A DNA stretch of 64,000 nt from NCBI RefSeq assembly GCF_002483205.1, contig NZ_DLHM01000007.1, forward strand, positions 620,001-684,000, written 5' to 3'. This DNA is from Flavihumibacter sp. UBA7668 (GTDB taxonomy: Bacteria; Bacteroidota; Bacteroidia; Chitinophagales; Chitinophagaceae). Under the pieces are notes generated by a model that did no database searches, was not told the origin of the DNA, and saw nothing but the letters and a program-made list of their open reading frames with translations. Below are positions 58,717 to 64,000 of this stretch, piece by piece. Every line of letters begins with the position of its first letter. Position 1 is the stretch's first letter. Made by a program: the position numbers and the translations under genes.

Positions 58717-60327
58717 ATGAGAACAATTTTGATCGCTGGATTAACGGTTATGGCCTGTTCCGCTATGGGCCAGTCGATTGAGGAGGCAAAACAACACCTG
58801 TATCACGATCGGCTTCAAAGTGCAGAACAGATTTTACAGCAGGTGCTTCCGCAGGAAAAAGAAGCCTATTACTGGCTGGCTGAAGTATATCTGGAAGACA
58901 AAAAAGTAGACAAGGCAAAATCTCTGTTGAATTCCAATGCAGAAATTCTGAGTGCACATCCTTTGAATAAAGTAGCGTTTGGTAGCGTATTGCTGGCTGA
59001 AAATCAAACAGCCGAAGCAAAAGCACAATTCGATCAGGCACTGAAAGATGCCAATCGTAAAACTGAAGTGGAGGTATTGAAAGCAATTGCCCGCGCGCAT
59101 GTGGAAAATAAAGCAGGTGATGCCAATACTGCTATTCAGCTTATCAGTCAGATTAAAGATAAAAGCCTGGATGCTGAAGCTGTTACATTAAGAGGAGATG
59201 CGTATCGCAAACTGAACCAGGGCAGTGAAGCAGCAAAAGCCTATATGGAAGCATTATTAATGGATGAAAAATATGCGCAGGCTGCCTATAATCTGGGTAA
59301 AATTTACATGACCCAGCAGAATAGCGAGATGTTCCTCAAATATTTCAATCAGGCAGTTGCAGCTGATCCAAAATTTGCTGCTGCTTATTATGAACTCTAC
59401 TACTACTATTATTTCCGTGATGTAAATAAAGCAAAGGAATATCTGGATCTTTATGTGGCTCATACCGATCCCAGCATTGAACACCAGTACATGAAAACAG
59501 ATCTCATGTATGCTTCTGCTAAATACGATGAAGCAATTTCAGGTGCCAATGCAATCATTGAAAAAGAAGGTGACCAGACAAGACCCCGCCTGTATAAATT
59601 GCTGGCCTATAGTCATGATGCAAAAGGTGATTCAACCAAAGCCTTTGAATTACTGAATACCTATTTTGCTAAAGAAGTAGATAGCAATGTAGTAGCCAAG
59701 GATTATGACCTGCAAGCCAAATTGTATAAAAAAATGGAGCAGGATTCATTGGCAGCACAGGCATGGGAAAAAGCCATTTCCATCGATACCGTGGTTAATT
59801 ATAAGCTGGAATACATGCAGCAATTGGCTCAGCTATATAAAGAAAACAATGATCGGAGCGGAGAAGCAAAATGGCTGGCCAATATTTTCGCAACAAAGCC
59901 CGAGCCCAATAACCTCGACCTGTATAACTGGGGATTAGCACACTATGCTGCTGCAGAATTCCATCAGGCAGATACGGTTTTTGGAAAATACACCGAGAAA
60001 TATCCTGATCAGGTGTATGGTTTTTACTGGAGAGCTAAAAGCCGCGCACAGATTGACACTACCATGGAGCAGGGTCTGGCTGTAGCGGATTATAAAAAAG
60101 TTGCTGAAATAGCAGAAGCCGATAAGGAAAAAAATAAGAGTCTGCTGATTCAGGCATACGGCTACCTCGGCGCTTATGAAGCAAATGTGACGAAAGATTA
60201 TCCAGCAGCATTGGGTTGGTTTGAAAAGATTCTGGTTGTACAACCGGATAATGCGGATGCACAAAAATTTGCAGATATTCTTAAAAAATGGATTGAAGAA
60301 GGTAAAGGCCAAACCAAGGCCGAATAA
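58717..60327 (+). CDS. Secreted tetratricopeptide-repeat protein
   Basis: This 536-residue protein has a signal peptide (TILIAGLTVMACSAMGQ) and then about eleven helical TPR-type repeats. Typical units are EAYYWLAEVYLEDKKVDKAKSLL, AQAAYNLGKIYMTQQNSEMFLKYFNQAVAADPKFAAAYYEL and PAALGWFEKILVVQPDNADAQ. It is probably periplasmic and works as a scaffold for protein contacts. It has no catalytic motif. It closes the unit that starts with the glycosyltransferase; a strong terminator follows at 60373. Confidence 0.87.
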   Translation: MRTILIAGLTVMACSAMGQSIEEAKQHLYHDRLQSAEQILQQVLPQEKEAYYWLAEVYLEDKKVDKAKSLLNSNAEILSAHPLNKVAFGSVLLAENQTAEAKAQFDQALKDANRKTEVEVLKAIARAHVENKAGDANTAIQLISQIKDKSLDAEAVTLRGDAYRKLNQGSEAAKAYMEALLMDEKYAQAAYNLGKIYMTQQNSEMFLKYFNQAVAADPKFAAAYYELYYYYYFRDVNKAKEYLDLYVAHTDPSIEHQYMKTDLMYASAKYDEAISGANAIIEKEGDQTRPRLYKLLAYSHDAKGDSTKAFELLNTYFAKEVDSNVVAKDYDLQAKLYKKMEQDSLAAQAWEKAISIDTVVNYKLEYMQQLAQLYKENNDRSGEAKWLANIFATKPEPNNLDLYNWGLAHYAAAEFHQADTVFGKYTEKYPDQVYGFYWRAKSRAQIDTTMEQGLAVADYKKVAEIAEADKEKNKSLLIQAYGYLGAYEANVTKDYPAALGWFEKILVVQPDNADAQKFADILKKWIEEGKGQTKAE

Positions 60328-60372
60328 ATACATAGATTTTTCTCAAACCGCAAGGTTGGTTTTTTGGGTGTG

Positions 60373-60400
60373 GCCCCTCTTTTCAAAGAGGGGCATTTTT
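60373..60400. terminator. Strong terminator between convergent genes
   Basis: GCCCCTCTTT (60373-60382) and AAAGAGGGGC (60385-60394) form a long stem with a tiny loop and are followed by ATTTTT. It serves the TPR gene and, on the other strand, the chromate transporter gene, whose stop codon lies at its edge. Confidence 0.8.
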
Positions 60401-61646
60401 ATATAAGTACCCCCAACAATAAACAGGCGATAACAATTACAGGGGAGGGGAGTCGGGAATAATGAAGTGTCAGCCAGGTTGCCACAATAACAGCCAGGTT
60501 CATCCAGCCATGATCGGCCCATTCCGGTACCGGAATATCTTTCAACATATAAAGTGTGGAAGCAACCAGAAATCCAACAACCGAGGCATTGATTCCCTCC
60601 AGCGCCCGGAATACAATAGCGTATTTTTTCAGGTTATTCCAGACAGGAAAAAAGAATAGTACCAGCAAAAGACTTGGTAAGAATATTGCCACCGTACCAA
60701 TTATACATCCAAGTATCTGCCAGCCCGCACCACGGTCACTCATCGCAATACCACCCATATAGGTTGAAATGGAAAAAACCGGTCCGGGCATAGCCCTTAC
60801 AATGCCGGCACCCGTATAAAAATCATCCCGGTTTATGCGTAAAACATTCGGGTTCCGCTGCATAACTTTTTCTGATTCCGGACGAACTACAAATTGTTCG
60901 TACATCATGGCCACCAATACCTGTCCGCCTCCAAAAACAATGCTTCCAAATCGATAGGTATTTTCAAAGAGGTTGATCGGCCGACGGTTTTGCCAGTCGT
61001 TCTTACGGGCCAATTCAGAAACAAATCCGGCTATTAGAAAAACCAACACAAATAACCAGATATTGGCCCATTTGATTTTTTTGCGATTCCCTTCCGCCTG
61101 CGGAATGCGGCGATCACTCAGATTGGTCACAAACCCGCCTACAACAATCAAAAGCGGAATCATCCAGGGAATTTTAAAGAAAACAAAACTAAGGGTTGCG
61201 CTGGCCAGGAGTATAACCCGGGTTATTGTATTATGGATCGCCAGCCTAAAAGCAACAGTTGATGCATACGCAAGAAACCCAATGGTCATGGGCGCGACGT
61301 ATTTAAACACATCATGCTGCAATTCCTTATTATTGAAATAGCGCAGTAAAAAGGAAAGCGCTCCCATTAAAAGGCTGGCCGGAAAAATCCAAACCAATAA
61401 GGTTAGAATAGCCAATGGAATTCCTCCCCGTTTATACCCCACCAGTGTCAGTACCTGGGTGGAGGATGCACCAGGCAGCATCTGACAAAATGCATTATAA
61501 TCCAGCAGCTCTTCATTGGTAATATCTTTACGCTCATGGACAAAGGTTTTCAGCATCATCCCGAAATGACCCTGCGGACCGCCAAAAGCAGTCAGACTGT
61601 GCAGCAATACTGCCTTTAAAAATGGGATATGCCGAACTAATACCAT
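60399..61646 (-). CDS. chrA: Chromate transporter family protein
   Basis: This 415-residue membrane protein has two homologous halves, each with the chromate transporter motif: FGGPQGHFGMM (residues 21-31) with LPGASSTQV in the first half and FGGGQVLVAMMYE with RAMPGPVFSISTYMGGIA in the second. About ten hydrophobic segments are visible. ChrA proteins export chromate from the cytoplasm, though many homologues may move sulfate or other oxyanions. It is transcribed after the AddB-like nuclease with 12 bases between. Confidence 0.88.
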   Translation of the reverse strand: MVLVRHIPFLKAVLLHSLTAFGGPQGHFGMMLKTFVHERKDITNEELLDYNAFCQMLPGASSTQVLTLVGYKRGGIPLAILTLLVWIFPASLLMGALSFLLRYFNNKELQHDVFKYVAPMTIGFLAYASTVAFRLAIHNTITRVILLASATLSFVFFKIPWMIPLLIVVGGFVTNLSDRRIPQAEGNRKKIKWANIWLFVLVFLIAGFVSELARKNDWQNRRPINLFENTYRFGSIVFGGGQVLVAMMYEQFVVRPESEKVMQRNPNVLRINRDDFYTGAGIVRAMPGPVFSISTYMGGIAMSDRGAGWQILGCIIGTVAIFLPSLLLVLFFFPVWNNLKKYAIVFRALEGINASVVGFLVASTLYMLKDIPVPEWADHGWMNLAVIVATWLTLHYSRLPSPVIVIACLLLGVLI

Positions 61647-61658
61647 TCAACTACTAAT

Positions 61659-64000
61659 TTACCTTCCACAGATTTTTTGATAAGGACAATATTCGCATTT
61701 TTCCCGACGTGTCGTCTGATCAAATGGCTGATTGCGATTAAAAATTTCTTCTACCGTTTGCTGTAATTGGTTCATCAGCTCCGGTACCATTTCCCGGATG
61801 CGATGATTGTCCAGTTTTGATTTTATCCCGGATTCTACAAAACGCCAGTCAAAATCGGTCCCGTCTTTCCGCATCGAACGGACATCATATAAACCAGCAT
61901 TCACGGCCGGTGCTTGCCTTTGTTCGCGCATCCAGTCTCTTTCTCCCTGCTCTTCTTTCAACGCCTGTCCCTCAGGCTTTCCTGCTACCTGCATTATTTT
62001 CTGGCGTAGCAATTCTGCATACAAAAGGGTTTGCAGCGCCGCTTTATTCCGATCGGCCCTATCCCGCATGAACAGGGTATCAACTGAACGAAATTCTTTT
62101 TTATCACTACCGGTTTTATAATCTATAATCCGGTAAACCCCCTCTTTCTGATCAATCCGGTCGATATACCCGCCTAACCGGATCGTCCAGTTTTCACCAT
62201 TCACTTCCACCGGAATGGGAAATGAAATTTTTAATTCCTGATCCACCAGGGTAAACGGTGCCCAGGCTTTATCCTGTTTCAAAATTTCTTTCAGGTAGGT
62301 TCTCACCACTTCTTCCACCACTCTCAGGGTGCCTGTGTATTCTACCCGATGCGTACGATCCTTCGCCAGTTCATGACCAAGAGCTTCCTGTAAATACGGA
62401 TCCACCTGACTCTGCAACCAGTCAAAATCATCCGGTTCAACCAATTTGCTGCTTTTCCTTTCTTCCAATCCACGGTAAAGAAATTCAATAGACCGGTGCA
62501 ACAGGTTTCCCAAAACCCGGGGTGAAATTTCTTCTTCCAGTTCTTCCGGCTCCCGGATCGATTGCACCTGCTGAAAGTAAAATCGCAAACGACAATCAAG
62601 GTAGGTATTAATTGCAGAGGGACTGAGCATCATTTTTTCGGATGCGTACTTCCGCATGGTTTTCATCACAGCCTCCTCTTTTTCTATTACGATAGGTGGC
62701 TTGGCTTGGGGTACAACCTGTAAATGAACCGTTTTTTTTAGTAGCGGAATATCTGTTTCATATTCCAACTGCGTGAGAAACCTGCTTTGTTCTGCCAGTC
62801 CTTTTTCATCCACGGTGGAATTATATAAACAGGTCATTTTTTCAGATCGCTGCAACAAGCGGTAAAATACATAAGCGAAAATAGCATCCTGGTTTTCCAG
62901 CACACTTAATCCATAAGCCCTTCGCACACTATCCGGAATAAAAGTAGGCGCTGCTGCTTTTTTAGGTAAGATCCCTTCGTTTACATTGAGCAGTATAATG
63001 TTTTTGAAATCCAGCGCCCGGCTTTCCAGCAATCCCATTATTTGTAAGCCTTTCAACGGTTCTCCTTCCAGAGGAACCGATTGTGACCGCATCACTTGCA
63101 ACATGATTTCACCAACGAAAGAAATACTTAATTCCTCCTGAAAACTTCGTAAAAGATCGTCCAGTCTGTTTAGTTGAAGTTGGGCCGCCAGAATAAGCTG
63201 GGTATCCAGTTCCGTACTTCTTTCCAATTCAGGTACTGCTGCCTGCATTTCCAAAACTTCCCGTACCATGGAAATCAGATCCAGCGGATGCTGGACCAGT
63301 TCCATTGCCTTTTTTAAGCGGATATCCTGGAGCTTTGCCCAGGCAGCAGCAGGAATACTCACCAGCGATTTTTGTTGTATCTCTTCGGCTAATTCTTTCG
63401 CTTCCGATACTTTATATAAATAGGGATGCTGTACCAATTGCAGTAAAGGTCGAAAATACACGGAGCGACCTTTGTTTTGCAACAGCGATTCCTGCACATG
63501 TACCATTGTTTGGATCAACGAATAGAGAGGTGATTGCAATAGCCCATAACCCATCGTGATATTCACCTGTTGAATCCATTCGGGCAGGGCATGCAAAACA
63601 GGTAATAACTGATTTTCATCTGCGAGTAAAACCGCCGTTTGCTCCGGTTCTTCGAGTAGGGAGGGGATTTCTTTTAATAAAGCCGGAAGCATACGTACCT
63701 GGGCTGCATTTCCTTCAGCTGCAATCAACTGGATCGGCCGGTCTTTTCTTCGAATACTATTTTCTATTGGAAGCTGGTTTCTGAATAAACCCAGATTGCG
63801 GCGAAGAAAACGACCGGCTTCCTGTAATTCATCTTCTATATAATGTATGTCCGTATCAAAATAAAAGAGGGCCCTTCCTTCTTCCTGCCATTTTTGTAAT
63901 ACCTGCAGTTCCGCCCGGTTTAATGCATTGAATCCAACAAATACCAGTTTTTTCCACTTGTTGGGAAAATCATCCGTATCAAAATCTCCTGCAACCAGAC
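61659..64000 (-). CDS. AddB-like nuclease (PD-(D/E)xK), cut by the right edge
   Basis: The frame runs open to the last base of the window, so the N-terminus is missing; at least 780 residues are seen. The C-terminal RecB-type nuclease domain is clear: GGYIDRID, then RIIDYKTG, with the catalytic D and DxK. A four-Cys iron-sulfur site of the AddB type is visible as C in LDCRLRFYFQQV together with CEYCPYQKIC near the end. The preceding region is helicase-like but lacks a visible Walker A in this part. The family processes DNA double-strand breaks with AddA. The TTG at 63728 sometimes used as a start is internal, because the upstream codons stay open and protein-like. Confidence 0.85.
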   Translation of the reverse strand, partial: LVAGDFDTDDFPNKWKKLVFVGFNALNRAELQVLQKWQEEGRALFYFDTDIHYIEDELQEAGRFLRRNLGLFRNQLPIENSIRRKDRPIQLIAAEGNAAQVRMLPALLKEIPSLLEEPEQTAVLLADENQLLPVLHALPEWIQQVNITMGYGLLQSPLYSLIQTMVHVQESLLQNKGRSVYFRPLLQLVQHPYLYKVSEAKELAEEIQQKSLVSIPAAAWAKLQDIRLKKAMELVQHPLDLISMVREVLEMQAAVPELERSTELDTQLILAAQLQLNRLDDLLRSFQEELSISFVGEIMLQVMRSQSVPLEGEPLKGLQIMGLLESRALDFKNIILLNVNEGILPKKAAAPTFIPDSVRRAYGLSVLENQDAIFAYVFYRLLQRSEKMTCLYNSTVDEKGLAEQSRFLTQLEYETDIPLLKKTVHLQVVPQAKPPIVIEKEEAVMKTMRKYASEKMMLSPSAINTYLDCRLRFYFQQVQSIREPEELEEEISPRVLGNLLHRSIEFLYRGLEERKSSKLVEPDDFDWLQSQVDPYLQEALGHELAKDRTHRVEYTGTLRVVEEVVRTYLKEILKQDKAWAPFTLVDQELKISFPIPVEVNGENWTIRLGGYIDRIDQKEGVYRIIDYKTGSDKKEFRSVDTLFMRDRADRNKAALQTLLYAELLRQKIMQVAGKPEGQALKEEQGERDWMREQRQAPAVNAGLYDVRSMRKDGTDFDWRFVESGIKSKLDNHRIREMVPELMNQLQQTVEEIFNRNQPFDQTTRREKCEYCPYQKICGR

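Noticed and set aside
63728..64000. TTG at 63728 as the true start of the AddB-like gene
   Set aside because: The upstream frame is open to the edge of the window and reads as plausible protein, so the gene is simply cut.

Overview
The window comes from a member of the Bacteroidota, most likely a Chitinophagaceae-type bacterium. The evidence is a SusC/CarA-type TonB-dependent receptor, a secreted protein with a type IX secretion sorting domain, promoters of the Bacteroidota form (TTG, about 19 bases, TAnnTTTG), almost no Shine-Dalgarno sequences, tRNA genes without an encoded CCA, and DUF3871 and RadC cargo typical of Bacteroidota mobile elements.

Positions 1-15160 are the end of an integrative element that runs off the left edge. 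It carries a RadC-like protein, DUF3871, a phage-type RecA-fold ATPase, an ASCH protein, a type I restriction-modification set (hsdR, hsdS, an extra gene, hsdM), a RepA-like ATPase, a helix-turn-helix protein, a lipoprotein and a tyrosine recombinase that stops beside a tRNA-Phe gene. Positions 15160-22500 are a second accessory stretch: a mobile mystery protein A/B (HTH/Fic) pair, a beta-helix protein, an XRE-ImmA/IrrE plus PIN pair, several unknown genes, and a symmetric 144-base array of 11-base repeats.

Positions 22484-27347 hold a LysR regulator facing dabB-dabA, an inorganic carbon uptake system, followed by a small unknown gene.

Positions 27357-32326 are the most interesting part. They hold an RtcB RNA ligase, a slipin, a YkuK-like RNase H-fold protein and tRNA-type genes on the minus strand. 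Two of these (Gln-UUG, Ser-GCU) are normally ordered. Two more (Val-UAC and His-GUG) can only be folded as tRNAs if they are circularly permuted: the T arm and 3' acceptor strand lie before the 5' acceptor strand, D arm and anticodon. Each acceptor is closed by an A-rich hexaloop. With an RNA ligase close by, this looks like an RNA repair or RNA decoy locus that carries its own substrates.

Positions 32365-64000 are mostly chromosomal housekeeping and envelope genes: an MFS pump, FMN reductase, TonB receptor, quinone-reductase-like dehydrogenase, Crp regulator, PQQ dehydrogenase with cytochrome c, a T9SS FG-GAP protein, RecQ, KpsF-ManC sugar genes, RidA, AraC, an aminotransferase, a ClC channel, a DUF389 protein, a two-component system, a glycosyltransferase-HAD phosphatase fusion, a universal stress protein, a TPR protein, a chromate transporter and the 3' part of an AddB-like nuclease cut by the right edge. 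GC-rich palindromes and strong hairpin terminators separate several of these units.
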